Source: an uncultured Candidatus Melainabacteria bacterium (GTDB lineage: Bacteria > Cyanobacteriota > Vampirovibrionia > Gastranaerophilales > Gastranaerophilaceae). Taken from it: DNA of 64,000 nt. The notes under the pieces are model-generated. The model saw only the letters and a program-made list of their open reading frames with translations. It did not search any database and was not told the DNA's origin. The stretch spans positions 35,650-99,649 of the forward strand of contig CAKVLN010000007.1 of assembly GCA_934757275.1 (NCBI GenBank). The letters run 5' to 3'. Position numbers and translations under genes: made by a program. Positions 1 through 8,864 of this stretch are shown piece by piece. Positions within the stretch are counted from its first letter, which is position 1. Every line of letters begins with the position of its first letter.

Positions 1-193
1 GTTCAAATTGTTTTTTAATACCAAGCCATAGCAAGAACAAGCAAATGATAATCATAATCCATTGTCCGTGCATGTGTAAGATTTGTTCAAAACCTTGCAA
101 ATTTGGGTCAGCAACGGCGTTTTGTGCAGAATGCACAAAACCCATTATACCTGTTGAGTCCCAGAGAGTATGTAAACCGTCAGTAATATTCAT
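1..193 (-). CDS. oadB: Oxaloacetate decarboxylase beta subunit, N-terminal part
   Basis: Reading leftward from ATG 193 the frame stays open to the window edge, giving about 64 residues that begin MNITDGLHTLWDSTGIMGF. The later part holds a hydrophobic segment rich in I and L (IMIIICLFLLWLGIKKQFE), which matches the first membrane helix of the beta subunit of Na+-translocating decarboxylases. This subunit couples decarboxylation of carboxybiotin to Na+ export across the inner membrane. A strong GGGGAGG ribosome site lies just upstream at 203-209. The stop of the alpha subunit gene is 20 bases away, so the two are co-transcribed. Most of the gene lies outside the window. Identity rests on this short N-terminus plus the operon context. 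Confidence 0.8.
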   Translation of the reverse strand, partial: MNITDGLHTLWDSTGIMGFVHSAQNAVADPNLQGFEQILHMHGQWIMIIICLFLLWLGIKKQFE

Positions 194-212
194 AACTATT
201 TACCTCCCCTTA

Positions 213-2018
213 TTAACCCAAAGTTACCAATGCTTGACCGCTTACAACTTTATCGCCTTGAGCAACTAAGATTGATTGAACAGTACCAGCTTTTGGTGAT
301 TTGATTTCTGTTTCCATTTTCATAGCTTCAACAACCAATAATACATCGCCTTCTGCTACTTCATCGCCTTCAGAAACTTCAATTCTTAATACGTTACCTG
401 GTAAACCAGCTTTAACTTCTTCACCATCACCTGCTGCTGCAGCTTTTGTTTCGATACCAGCTTTAACATTGATATCATAAGTTTTACCGTTAACAGTAGC
501 TTTGTTTTCGCCTTCAAGTTTAACTGCGTAGTTTTTACCGTTTACCTTGATAGTGTATTCGCCAGATGCTGATGCTTGTGCAGCAGGAGCAGCTTCTTTG
601 TTAGCAGATTTGTTAACTGAAACTTGACCTTTACCTAGTAAGAACTCAATACCTTTATCAACGTTGCCATCTTTACAAGCTGCTGAAATAAAGATATTTT
701 CATCAGTTGTAGGAAGTCCAGCTTCTTCAAGTCTTTTCTTAGCAGCTGCAATACCTTTTTCTGGGTCTTTTTCGTTAATATCAACAACTTTTTCAGTAGT
801 TGGTTCCATACCAACTTTTTCTTGAGCCCATTTCACTAATTCTGGATCTGGTTCGCAAGGAGTTTTACCAAAGTAACCTAAAAGCATTTTTGCGTAACCT
901 GGGTTAGCTTGTTGCCAAGGTTCTGGAGTAATTGCATTCAAGAAAGATTGTTGTGCATAGAATTGTGAAACTGGAGTTACAGAGGTTGCATAACCACCTC
1001 TTTCAACAACTTCTTTCATATTAGCAATAAGTTTAGGGAATTTGTCTAACATACCCATATCTTTTAATTGGTTAACAGTTGTAGCTGTTGCGCCACCTGG
1101 AAGTGGAGCTTGAATAAGAATTGGGTTTACTGCCAAAGAAATTGGAGAAATTGGATAATCTTTCATGCATTCCTTGAAGATTTCTTCTGTTTCCATAATT
1201 TTCTTAATGTCTAAACCTAAATCGTATTCAGTACCACGAAGAGCATGCCACATAGAAATAATATCAGGTTGACCAGTACCACCAGAAACTGGTTTCATAG
1301 CCAAATCGATACCATCAGCACCACCATCAAGAGCAGCTAGGTAAGCAGCTAAGCCAGTGCCAGCAGTTTCGTGAGAGTGGAAACGAATGTGAGCATCTTT
1401 ACCCAACAATTCACGAGCCATTTTAACTGTTTCGTAAACTTTTCTAGGGTGTGAAGTACCAGAAGCATCTTTGAATGCCAAGCTATCAAATGGCAAACCA
1501 GAGTCTAAGATGTTTCTCAAAACTCTTTCATAAAAAGCAACGTCGTGTGCGCCTTCGCAACCATAAGGAAGTTCCATCATTGTGATTGTAACTTCGTGTT
1601 GCATACCATATTTCTTGATAGAATTTGCTGAATCAACCAAGTTGTTAACATCGTTCAAAGCATCAAAGTTTCTTACAACATTAACACCGTGTTTAGCAAA
1701 CATTTTTGCGTGCAAGTCAATGATATCACGAGGCTGAGAGTTAAGACCTACAACGTTAACGCCTCTTGCTAGAGATTGCAATTTAACGTCTGGACCAACT
1801 GCAGCTCTGATTTTGTCCATTGTTTCAAATGCATTTTCATTACAGAAAAATATTGGAGCTTGAAATCTTGCGCCACCAGCAGTTTCAAAGTGTTTCAAGC
1901 CAGCACCAACTGCTGCTTGTAAAGCTGGAATAAAATCATCAACAAGAACTTTTGCTCCGTAGATTGATTGGAAACCGTCACGGAAGGACGTATCCATAAC
2001 TTTAATTAGTTTAGTCAT
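213..2018 (-). CDS. oadA: Oxaloacetate decarboxylase alpha subunit (carboxyltransferase plus biotin carrier)
   Basis: Carboxyltransferase of the Na+-pumping oxaloacetate decarboxylase (or a close methylmalonyl/pyruvate carboxylase subunit B relative). It moves CO2 from oxaloacetate to biotin in the cytoplasm. The N-terminal DTSFRDGFQS motif and the HSHETAG motif mark the HMGL-like TIM barrel. A conserved carboxylase domain follows, then an Ala/Pro-rich linker, and a C-terminal biotinyl domain with VEAMKMET, whose Lys567 is the biotin site. An upstream ATG in frame at 2081 is possible, but ATG 2018 is preferred: it has an AAAGGG ribosome site and starts directly with the conserved MTKLIKVMDTSFRDG. 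The length, 601 residues, is normal for the family. The operon order birA-oadG-oadA-oadB supports the pump assignment over pyruvate carboxylase. Confidence 0.93.
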   Translation of the reverse strand: MTKLIKVMDTSFRDGFQSIYGAKVLVDDFIPALQAAVGAGLKHFETAGGARFQAPIFFCNENAFETMDKIRAAVGPDVKLQSLARGVNVVGLNSQPRDIIDLHAKMFAKHGVNVVRNFDALNDVNNLVDSANSIKKYGMQHEVTITMMELPYGCEGAHDVAFYERVLRNILDSGLPFDSLAFKDASGTSHPRKVYETVKMARELLGKDAHIRFHSHETAGTGLAAYLAALDGGADGIDLAMKPVSGGTGQPDIISMWHALRGTEYDLGLDIKKIMETEEIFKECMKDYPISPISLAVNPILIQAPLPGGATATTVNQLKDMGMLDKFPKLIANMKEVVERGGYATSVTPVSQFYAQQSFLNAITPEPWQQANPGYAKMLLGYFGKTPCEPDPELVKWAQEKVGMEPTTEKVVDINEKDPEKGIAAAKKRLEEAGLPTTDENIFISAACKDGNVDKGIEFLLGKGQVSVNKSANKEAAPAAQASASGEYTIKVNGKNYAVKLEGENKATVNGKTYDINVKAGIETKAAAAGDGEEVKAGLPGNVLRIEVSEGDEVAEGDVLLVVEAMKMETEIKSPKAGTVQSILVAQGDKVVSGQALVTLG

Positions 2019-2113
2019 TTTTATACCCTTTCTTTTTTTTATTACAGTAAAGAAGTGAGCAGCTAATTGTAAAGAGTACATATTTTCTTTACTAATTACT
2101 ATTCACTGGAAAA

Positions 2114-2347
2114 TTATTTTTTAAATATTGCAGATAAGATAGCAACTGCGATTTCTGCATCGTCTGCAATTGATTTTTTAGCTCTTCCGCCAGCAGGTTG
2201 TGGAATAACCTCTGGGAAAATTTCGTTTAATTTTCTAACTACTTTAGACATGATGAACATTGAAAGGATTGTTATGCATAAAAATGCCAAAACAGTTCCC
2301 ATACCAATGCACATTACGGCTATACCTTGTGCTAACAATTCATTCAT
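2114..2347 (-). CDS. oadG: Oxaloacetate decarboxylase gamma subunit
   Basis: A 77-residue protein with one N-terminal membrane helix (about residues 8-33, GIAVMCIGMGTVLAFLCITIL), followed by a charged cytoplasmic tail and a Pro/Gly linker. This is the architecture of OadG-family gamma subunits, which anchor the alpha subunit to the membrane beta subunit and assist decarboxylation. Its ATG overlaps the end of birA by four bases (ATGA), indicating translational coupling. The C-terminal segment DDAEIAVAILSAIFKK resembles the short alpha-binding tail of related gamma subunits. The small size means the call depends largely on the neighbours. Confidence 0.8.
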   Translation of the reverse strand: MNELLAQGIAVMCIGMGTVLAFLCITILSMFIMSKVVRKLNEIFPEVIPQPAGGRAKKSIADDAEIAVAILSAIFKK

Positions 2348-3063
2348 AAAATATCTCCTATTAAAAGTGTATGTAAATTATTATCTCTATCTCTTAAATT
2401 TAAAGCACCTGTATCAGTTATGTCATCTGCAATTCCAGAAATTTGCTTATCAAAAACTTTTACAGTAATTTCTTTATTGAGAAATCCAGCTCTTTCTACA
2501 TAATCTTTTTTGATTAATAGAAACCCCTTCTCAATAAAACTATCATATAACAAACAAAATTTTTCTAATAGTTTTTTTAAGAAAATTTTCTTATCTATAA
2601 AACGCCCCGTTTCAATATTCAAAGAGGTTGCAGGTTGATTAATTTTGTCTAAAAAATCTTTTTTTGTATTCAAATTTACACCAAAACCTAAGATTAATCC
2701 TTGAAGTTTTCCACCTTCAATAACACCTTCTGCCAAAATTCCTGATATTTTTTTTCCATTAATTTGTATATCATTTGGCCATTTAATTTTCGGCACAACG
2801 CCGTATTCTTCAAAGGTTTGGGCAAGTACTAAACACAAATATTGTGTTAAATTTGAATAAATTTCTTTCATTTCAGAAGAGGGTTTTAAAATCAAACTTG
2901 CATATATATTATCTTTGCCTGCATAAGACCATTTTCTATCTAATCTTCCACGCCCGTTTGTCTGATTATCCGTGTAAATAAGGCTCATGTCCTCGTAATC
3001 TTTTATATGCTCTTTTGCATACTTATTCGTTGACTCAACTTCTTCTAAAAAAAATAGTTCCAT
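2344..3063 (-). CDS. birA: Biotin--protein ligase
   Basis: Activates biotin to biotinyl-AMP and attaches it to the acceptor lysine, here most likely that of the neighbouring OadA. Visible motifs are GRGRLDRKW (biotin/ATP loop), KWPNDI and KKISGILAEG of the catalytic core, followed by a small SH3-like C-terminal domain. At 239 residues it lacks the N-terminal winged helix of bifunctional BirA repressors, so it should be a group I ligase with no DNA binding. It is the first gene of the oad operon and overlaps oadG by four bases. The start is ATG 3063; the first residues MELFFLEEVESTNKYAK contain the family's 'STN' signature. Confidence 0.93.
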   Translation of the reverse strand: MELFFLEEVESTNKYAKEHIKDYEDMSLIYTDNQTNGRGRLDRKWSYAGKDNIYASLILKPSSEMKEIYSNLTQYLCLVLAQTFEEYGVVPKIKWPNDIQINGKKISGILAEGVIEGGKLQGLILGFGVNLNTKKDFLDKINQPATSLNIETGRFIDKKIFLKKLLEKFCLLYDSFIEKGFLLIKKDYVERAGFLNKEITVKVFDKQISGIADDITDTGALNLRDRDNNLHTLLIGDIL

Positions 3064-3111
3064 AGGTTTTATTATATAATAAACAAGTTTTTCATGATTA
3101 AATAGAAACTA

Positions 3112-3205
3112 ATGGATAGCCACGAAAATCTTACGATTTTCTCGCAATGATGCCCCACCAGTAGTTTTTACGCTCAGGCATTACGAGTAGCATGAACGAT
3201 GAAGT
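3112..3205 (+). repeat. Dispersed intergenic repeat, copy 1
   Basis: About 90 bases that recur, diverged and inverted, at roughly 38817-38890. Shared landmarks are GCCACGAAAATCTTACGATT here versus GCCATAAAAATCTTACGATT on the minus strand there, then TCGCAA, a GTAG..TTT.ACGC.CAG block and CATTACGAG. The core AAAATCTTACGATTTT is a near-palindrome that could form a hairpin. It lies in the 227-base gap between birA and the convergent terminator of the next gene. I read it as a non-coding interspersed element. Confidence 0.7.
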
Positions 3206-3235
3206 AATCTACTTTTTTGTATTTTTATTATAAAA

Positions 3236-3266
3236 AACAACCGCTTTAAAGTTTAAGCGGTTGTCT
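3236..3266 (-). terminator. Rho-independent terminator for the gene ending at 3291
   Basis: Read on the minus strand, an inverted repeat CAACCGCTT / AAGCGGTTG closes a short loop and is followed at once by a T6 tract and more A/T. It lies 25 bases beyond the stop of the minus-strand gene, the expected position for an intrinsic terminator. Confidence 0.85.
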
Positions 3267-3290
3267 AGTATGTACACATTAGGTTTGCAA

Positions 3291-5345
3291 TTATACAACT
3301 TTTTTCAATTCTTTTTGTTCAGGCATTTTTATTTCTTGCGCATTCTGATTTTGTTGTTCTTGTGCTAATTTCTTTTCTTCTGCCTTTTTTGCATTGATTT
3401 TATCACCTATTTTGTTTGCAATAGGAGTGATAATTACAGGAACTGCATATCTATAAATTAATGTAAATGTCATAAGGTCTGCTAAAATTCTTACACCTTT
3501 TTTCTTATTTCCTAATTCTTTTGACATTTTTGCAGCATCTTCCAAACGACCTTCCATTTTAGCAATATCAATATTACGTTGTTGTCTTCCTGTAAATTTA
3601 TATTCTTTATTTTTAACACTATTATTAATAAGTGAATTTACAGAATAAGCTGCAGCAGTTGGAACAAAAAAGCCTAATGCTTGGTTAATTGCCAAAGTTC
3701 TGCGTTTATCAGGATCAAGTTCATCTTTATGTAATGTTTGGTGAACATACATACCACTTGTCAATGCTGAACCTAACACACTCATGTGTTGCGTAGTTCT
3801 ACCAGGAAGCTTTGTCAAATAGCTTGTAACTTTTGCAACAGACGGAGATTCTAACAAAGGTTTACCATACCATTCAGCAAGTTTTCTTACTATCCAATTT
3901 GGCTTTTCACCACCTTTGCCCTTGAACGCAACTTGATTTTCGTTTTGCTTATCACTATTATCTGCAATTTTATTTTCTTTAATTACTTCCTGTTGCTTAG
4001 GTTCTGCTTTTTTAGCCTTTTCCAAACCTAAACAATTTTTCAAAATCCATGGTATTAATGCTACAGTTGCAGTCGCAATTGGAATTCTAAATACCAAATC
4101 AGGTCCCCAAGCTAAAGCTTTGAATAGAACTTCATTATCTTCCTCTGCTTGAAGCATCTCATCAGTAATTTTAGTTCCTAATTTGTCATCTACACCATTA
4201 TCTTGGAATGTTCTGAATTTATATACGCCTTCTTTTTTATCAAAACGTTTTTCACCTGTAATACGAGGTCTATAACTATCTTTAATTTCATAAGGTGAAG
4301 CGACATAAGTTTCATCTAAATCAAGTTTCCACTGTTTTCCATCGACATCTTTCCATTGTCTGAAATCAACAACTTCGCCATCTTTATAAACAGAGTTAAT
4401 ATCTAATTTACCCCAATGATTGTCTTTAGAATCTTTTACTAAATTTTCTAAGTAAGATTTATCAAGATCTTTAAATAAAATTTGTTCAGCACCATATCCG
4501 TCTTCTTTAACAACTAGCCCTAATCTTGACATATCAACTTTATCATACAATTTAGAACCGTCTTTTAGAACAATGTCGTTGAAAGATTTTCCTTTTTGAG
4601 ATGCCCAATCAGCATCTACTTTAAGGATATTTTTAAATGTTTGTTCTGAAGATTCTCCTAATAATCTGAATTGAGGCAACATTGAACAATTTTTAATTTG
4701 ATCAGAGAATTTTCTACCATCTAAATTTTTCCACTCTTCCATTGCTTTTCTAGCACCATCAGAACCGATTGATTTTATATCTAACTGTGGGTGTAATCGT
4801 TTCAAAGTTTCCACTTTTAAGTTCTTTCTAATGCTACTCATTACAAAACTTGCACTGTTTTGGAAAGGTTTAGTTAATGCAAAAGCGGTAACAAAACCAA
4901 TAATACCAGAAGCTAAAGAATGGCTCATTGCGTATTTATTGTTAGTTTTTGTATTTTCATCTTTTGCAGGAAGAACACCAATAGTAGCTGCACGAGCAGT
5001 ACACGCAACTGCAGCAATAGACGCAGTGGTTAATGTTTCATTGCCGTGAACAAACCTTAAAAAGCCATTAATAAAGGGACGGTCATATATACTGTCCCCT
5101 TTTTCTCTCGTGTATTTGCTTTCTTTTGGAATATCTCCAACAGTTTTCTTTATTTTTTCCACTACCTTTTTCGCATCTTTTGCTGCAGGTACTTTTTTAC
5201 CAAATGACACACTTCCTGCATACGAATCCGGTTGTTCTTGTGTTCTTGATAAATAACTTTTTCTAATCTCTGGGATAACAATATTGTTGGTTGATTGTTT
5301 TCTCGCATTGGAGATTAGATTTTGCGTTGTATGAATGTTCATCAT
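3291..5345 (-). CDS. Lineage-specific membrane protein, unknown function
   Basis: I do not recognise a family. The protein is about 684 residues. The N-terminus is polar and ends in an SVSFGKK tract of the kind seen in other unknown proteins of this window. Hydrophobic segments lie near residues 105-130, 145-165 (ASGIIGFVTAFALTKPF), 420-440 (IPIATATVALIPWILK) and 535-560, with a hydrophobic stretch before the Lys/Gln-rich C-terminus. The middle is a soluble, charged region (about 170-415). An in-frame TTG nine bases upstream is possible, but ATG 5345 has GGA about eight bases before it. A terminator follows directly, so the gene is probably monocistronic. The Gln/Glu/Lys-rich tail looks disordered. 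Confidence 0.8.
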   Translation of the reverse strand: MMNIHTTQNLISNARKQSTNNIVIPEIRKSYLSRTQEQPDSYAGSVSFGKKVPAAKDAKKVVEKIKKTVGDIPKESKYTREKGDSIYDRPFINGFLRFVHGNETLTTASIAAVACTARAATIGVLPAKDENTKTNNKYAMSHSLASGIIGFVTAFALTKPFQNSASFVMSSIRKNLKVETLKRLHPQLDIKSIGSDGARKAMEEWKNLDGRKFSDQIKNCSMLPQFRLLGESSEQTFKNILKVDADWASQKGKSFNDIVLKDGSKLYDKVDMSRLGLVVKEDGYGAEQILFKDLDKSYLENLVKDSKDNHWGKLDINSVYKDGEVVDFRQWKDVDGKQWKLDLDETYVASPYEIKDSYRPRITGEKRFDKKEGVYKFRTFQDNGVDDKLGTKITDEMLQAEEDNEVLFKALAWGPDLVFRIPIATATVALIPWILKNCLGLEKAKKAEPKQQEVIKENKIADNSDKQNENQVAFKGKGGEKPNWIVRKLAEWYGKPLLESPSVAKVTSYLTKLPGRTTQHMSVLGSALTSGMYVHQTLHKDELDPDKRRTLAINQALGFFVPTAAAYSVNSLINNSVKNKEYKFTGRQQRNIDIAKMEGRLEDAAKMSKELGNKKKGVRILADLMTFTLIYRYAVPVIITPIANKIGDKINAKKAEEKKLAQEQQNQNAQEIKMPEQKELKKVV

Positions 5346-5403
5346 AGTTTCCAATCTAAATTTACTGCCTACACATGTATCTTAAAACAAAGCAAAAATT
5401 TTT

Positions 5404-5432
5404 TTGCTAGTTTGTAAAAAATTTGTTACAAT
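5404..5432 (+). promoter_or_regulatory. Sigma70-type promoter for the secreted protein gene at 5497
   Basis: TTGCTA (5404-5409), a 17-base spacer and TACAAT (5427-5432) match the -35/-10 consensus. They lie about 65 bases upstream of the ATG, leaving a leader that contains a repeat. Confidence 0.5.
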
Positions 5433-5461
5433 TATTTATAATTAAACAAAATTCGGCTATT

Positions 5462-5493
5462 CCCTCTCTAAGGGAGAGGGTTAGGGTGAGGGT
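5462..5493 (+). repeat. Short palindromic repeat that supplies the ribosome site of the next gene
   Basis: CCCTCTCTAAGGGAGAGGG is a hairpin-forming palindrome followed by TTAGGGTGAGGG. The same tail (AGGGTTAGGGTGAGGGG) occurs at 63004-63021 inside a coding sequence, and its complement CCTCACCCTAACCC lies near 39157. Here GTGAGGG ends a few bases before ATG 5497 and acts as its Shine-Dalgarno sequence. This is therefore a dispersed repeat used as a functional leader, possibly able to hide the ribosome site in the hairpin. Confidence 0.65.
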
Positions 5494-5496
5494 TAT

Positions 5497-6321
5497 ATGA
5501 AAAAACAAATTTTAACACTTTTAACTCTTTTAGTTGCATGTCAATCTGTAAAAGCTTTCGACTTAGACATGACCGTTGATGATGACATAAGAAAAAACTA
5601 CAATTCGTCAAAACTAGCAAAGGATACGCACACAGAAGATAGCGAAGAAACGTTGCCAGCCTTGCCAGAAATTAGCAAATATAAAGAGCCTGAGGTAACA
5701 ACAAAACAAGAAACTTACACTCCACCTCAAATATATAACAAAGGAAATAAAAAAATTCACGCTGGAACAACCTTTGATGTAGTAAATTCCGCAAAGATTT
5801 CTGACTGGCAAACAAAAGGTTCAACTGTGAAATTTGCAGTAAAAACACCTATTCACAGACATAAATATACTATTCCAGCTGGTACAATTTTTACAGGCGA
5901 AATTCTTGAAGCTCATCAACCGCAAATAACCTGCAACGGCGGTTTAGTAGTAATTAGAATTAGGAGCATGCTATACAAAGGTCAAACAATACCAATAAAC
6001 GCCTATGTTACAAAAGCTAATTCTAAAAAGGTTTTCTTAAACAACATAAAAGGCAACAGAACATACCTTCAAACAACATGGAAGAAAGGCAACTGGGGGC
6101 GAACACTCTTCAACAGAATGATGACATTAACTGTAAATCTAGGTGGAGAAGGTTCAACGCTTATACTTTCACCATTTCCATTAGCTTATGGCACAATTTG
6201 TCTAGGTTTGAACACATTAACCTCACCAATCTGCGCCTTCTTTTCAAAAGGCGGACATGTTTCAATTCCAGCTGGTAGCAAATTTACCGTAAGATTGCTT
6301 GATGACGCTTACATCGACTAG
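5497..6321 (+). CDS. Exported protein of unknown function, TrbI/VirB10-like beta fold suspected
   Basis: 274 residues. A clear signal peptide (MKKQILTLLTLLVACQSVKA, cleavage after VKA) sends it out of the cytoplasm. Residues 20-85 are acidic and Pro/Glu/Lys-rich, probably a linker. From about residue 85 the pattern 'AGTTFDVV...IPAGTIFTGEI...IRIRSMLYKGQTIPINAYV...IPAGSKFTVRL' recalls the C-terminal beta domain of TrbI/VirB10 or related envelope proteins. This is a pattern judgement, not a confirmed family. It overlaps the convergent glycosyltransferase gene by four bases at its 3' end. Confidence 0.75.
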   Translation: MKKQILTLLTLLVACQSVKAFDLDMTVDDDIRKNYNSSKLAKDTHTEDSEETLPALPEISKYKEPEVTTKQETYTPPQIYNKGNKKIHAGTTFDVVNSAKISDWQTKGSTVKFAVKTPIHRHKYTIPAGTIFTGEILEAHQPQITCNGGLVVIRIRSMLYKGQTIPINAYVTKANSKKVFLNNIKGNRTYLQTTWKKGNWGRTLFNRMMTLTVNLGGEGSTLILSPFPLAYGTICLGLNTLTSPICAFFSKGGHVSIPAGSKFTVRLLDDAYID

Positions 6322-7826
6322 AACAAATTAACTACATTTTGTTCTTCAAATTTAGGGCAAGTATTCCACACTAATGTAGGAATAATATCGCCTTCAACTC
6401 TACCTTGGAACTGACATTTACAGCAACCTTTTACCATATTAGTTGAACCGTCTACAAGTGGTTGAAAGAATTTACAACATTGACAAATTTTTAGCGACAA
6501 ACCATAATCACTTAATTTTTCAGTCAATTCTCTTATTGCGTCCACCATTCGCAAATGGTTATTTTTAGTTGTATAAGTCTTACCTTTATTGATGAATTTA
6601 ACCCTTGCTAAACCATCATCGGAAATCAATTCTAGCTGACACTGAAAATCTCTGCGACCGTCCGTAACAATAATATTTGTAACCATTTTTTCTATATTAT
6701 GTTTACGACTTCTATTTTTGATAAACCTTCTAGTACCTCTAATTGGCGGGAAGTTCTTTATAACATGTGCAATTGAATAAATTGGGTACGCAAACAAATA
6801 AATATACTCTTTTGCATAAATCTTTGCGTGCAATAAACTTACGCAGAATGCCAATACTAGCACAATAGAGGTTATAAGAATAGTAGAATAACCTACCCAG
6901 AAAGAGAAGGTATAAGCATGCTTCAACAAAATTGCATAAGCAAAAATGCAGAATAACAAGTTAGGCTGAACTAAAGAACAAAGATATTCTTGTGTCTTTA
7001 GATTTGGGCAATGTGAAATACCGTTTCTAAAGATATTAATACGTTTTGATAAAGATGGGATTCTGTTGTCATAATTTTCAATACCTGTATAAACTTTCAA
7101 ATCATCAATTGATGCAACTGCAATATTTTCTTTTGCTAACTTAATAGTATAAAGCACTTCGGCAGTTTTATCTTGAAAATCAAAAGAGCCAATTCTATTT
7201 AACAACTCTTTTTTTATCACAAAATTGTCTGTATTAATTAAGTTTGTAAGCCCCAAACGAGTTCTTGTTGCATAAATAAACTTTGAAACGTAGCTTGAAT
7301 AAGTTACCCTAACGCAATCCCAGAATTTTAAGTCTTTATATTCACCTATATAATTTACTATTGGCATGAACACATCATATTTACTCAAATAATAGTTTAC
7401 ATTGGTTAAAAAATCAGAATCTACATAATTCTTTGCATCTAAGAAAACATAGGCGTCAAGGTTTTGAACTTCTGATAATTTTTCCGCCAAAATTGAATAC
7501 GCTTGACTTTTACCAATTGGTTCTAGGTTGTTAATATTAATTATATTAACGTCCATGTCCGTCTGTAAAGTTACATCAGAAAGACTTTCGCACTTATCTA
7601 ATATCGCATAGATTGTATAGCGTGACTTTGGATAATTCTGATTTTTCAACTGCTTTAACAAATTTTCTAACGTATCGACTTTGCCTGAAGCGTACACAAC
7701 AACGCAAAGATTTGAATCACGATTTGTGTATTTATCTCTGATTTTTTTGATTGGCTTAATGCTTGCGCAAGCTAAAATTATGTAAAATATAGTAAAGATT
7801 GTGATATATATGTATAAAACTGTCAT
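6318..7826 (-). CDS. Membrane glycosyltransferase family 2-like protein with Cys-rich tail
   Basis: 502 residues. An N-terminal membrane helix (2-24) precedes a GT2-like domain (about 40-270): 'LCVVVYASGKVDTLENLL' resembles the nucleotide-binding strand and loop, and 'AYVFLDAKNYVDSDFL' the metal-binding acidic motif region. Two or three membrane helices follow (about 285-370). The C-terminal 120 residues form a different domain with many cysteines (CQCCKFFQP, GCCKCQF and a final Cys), suggesting bound metal, probably Zn. A role in surface glycan or cellulose-like polymer synthesis is plausible, but the substrate is unknown. The joining of a Cys-rich domain to a GT2 core is not one I can match to a named family. 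Confidence 0.75.
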   Translation of the reverse strand: MTVLYIYITIFTIFYIILACASIKPIKKIRDKYTNRDSNLCVVVYASGKVDTLENLLKQLKNQNYPKSRYTIYAILDKCESLSDVTLQTDMDVNIININNLEPIGKSQAYSILAEKLSEVQNLDAYVFLDAKNYVDSDFLTNVNYYLSKYDVFMPIVNYIGEYKDLKFWDCVRVTYSSYVSKFIYATRTRLGLTNLINTDNFVIKKELLNRIGSFDFQDKTAEVLYTIKLAKENIAVASIDDLKVYTGIENYDNRIPSLSKRINIFRNGISHCPNLKTQEYLCSLVQPNLLFCIFAYAILLKHAYTFSFWVGYSTILITSIVLVLAFCVSLLHAKIYAKEYIYLFAYPIYSIAHVIKNFPPIRGTRRFIKNRSRKHNIEKMVTNIIVTDGRRDFQCQLELISDDGLARVKFINKGKTYTTKNNHLRMVDAIRELTEKLSDYGLSLKICQCCKFFQPLVDGSTNMVKGCCKCQFQGRVEGDIIPTLVWNTCPKFEEQNVVNLF

Positions 7827-8042
7827 AATAACCTCGTAACAAAAGTTTATACTAAACAGAATAAATACTCAACTTTCTTGCAACAAATGGGATATTTAGA
7901 GGAAATTTTAAGAAATAAAAAATAGAAAAAGAAAAAAGACTTGATTTCAAAAAATGTTCATGATAGATTAGAATTTGTCGAGGGTAGTCGGTCTAGACAG
8001 TCGAATAAATAGCTGATTATTTAAGATATGAAAACCAAATAC

Positions 8043-8116
<74 letters not shown>

Positions 8117-8123
8117 AATAAAG

Positions 8124-8151
8124 AAGACTTCTTACAAAAGAGGTCTTTTTT
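8124..8151 (+). terminator. Terminator of tRNA-Ile
   Basis: The stem AAGACTTCTT / AAGAGGTCTT with loop ACAA is followed by a T-run, eight bases after the tRNA. The same hairpin follows both tRNA-Ile fragments near 35745 and 37661. Confidence 0.85.
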
Positions 8152-8314
8152 ATTTGCCGAAGTAGACAACACAATAATAGTAAGGCTTTTTGACCTTGCT
8201 TTTTTAATGCAAATTAATAGGTTTCTTGGACATTGAGACAAGGAAAACTTAATACAAAATCAAACAGACAGCACGATTGAGGCTGTTTTTTAGTATTGAG
8301 ATGTATGGGACATT

Positions 8315-8443
8315 TTTTGCACTTAACTACTCATTTCTTGCACTCTTTTGCACTAATTTTCTGTCACCCTGAATTTATTTCAGGGTCTATCCTGCTCACA
8401 AAGCCTATCTTAGCCCAGTGCAAGAAAGTGCAAAAAAGTGTAA
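8315..8443 (+). repeat. Left palindromic repeat flanking the four-gene defence operon
   Basis: Three copies of TGCACT (8319, about 8338, about 8349) face copies of AGTGCA (from about 8416), around an inner palindrome ACCCTGAA/TTCAGGGT. A related, more decayed copy lies at 16160-16266, sharing TACTCATTTCTTG, ACTCTTTTG and then TGTCACCCTGAATTTATTTC. The stretch from 8152 to here holds nothing else I can identify beyond the 3' flank shared with 35780-35835. It could be a MITE-like element or transposase binding sites. Confidence 0.7.
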
Positions 8444-8498
8444 TTTTATTTTTGCTTGCAAATTGAGATATCCCAAATTATCAATGAGATTTGGATAT

Positions 8499-8796
8499 TT
8501 ATGCAATTTCTAATTCATAACCTAATTCATGGAATATTTTTACAATGGTTGAAAATTTAGGTTCTTTTCATTTTTAAATAAACTGTATAAATGAGTTCTG
8601 GACATTCCAATTTTTTTTGCAAAAACTGAAATTGAATTTCTTGATTTGATGGCAATTTCTAATGCACGATAAAAAGAATTAAAATCACCATCTTCAATAT
8701 AATCTTTTAAATTTTACGCATTTTATCTATTATCAATAACTCATTAAATTCTATCATTGCATAATCTTGGTCATTACTATGTAATGAATTTGTCAT
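8499..8796 (-). pseudogene. Decayed HigA/XRE-type antitoxin
   Basis: From ATG 8796 the frames can be joined into one protein only with two single-base shifts. The pieces are MTNSLHSNDQDYAMIEFNE, then KDYIEDGDFNSFYRALEIAI and SVFAKKIGMSRTHLYSLFKN, then PKFSTIVKIFHELGYELEIA. This is the helix-turn-helix pattern of addiction-module antidotes ('DYLEDG...AL..A.....A...G.SR..LY..L'). The first shift lies just after MRK, the second after KNE. No toxin gene remains beside it. It indicates earlier toxin-antitoxin cargo at this insertion hotspot. Confidence 0.7.
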
Positions 8797-8864
8797 TTTG
8801 CTACTTTTTATGTAATGTGTTGTATGTTAGTATATTTTATATTATATAAATTTTTTCTTAATAA

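Noticed and set aside
2018..2081. Upstream start for oadA adding 21 residues
   Set aside because: The extension is not conserved-looking, and the ribosome site and family start fit ATG 2018.
8315..8443. CRISPR-like reading of the repeated TGCACT motifs
   Set aside because: The spacing is irregular, the units are six bases and part of a palindrome, and no cas genes are present in the window.
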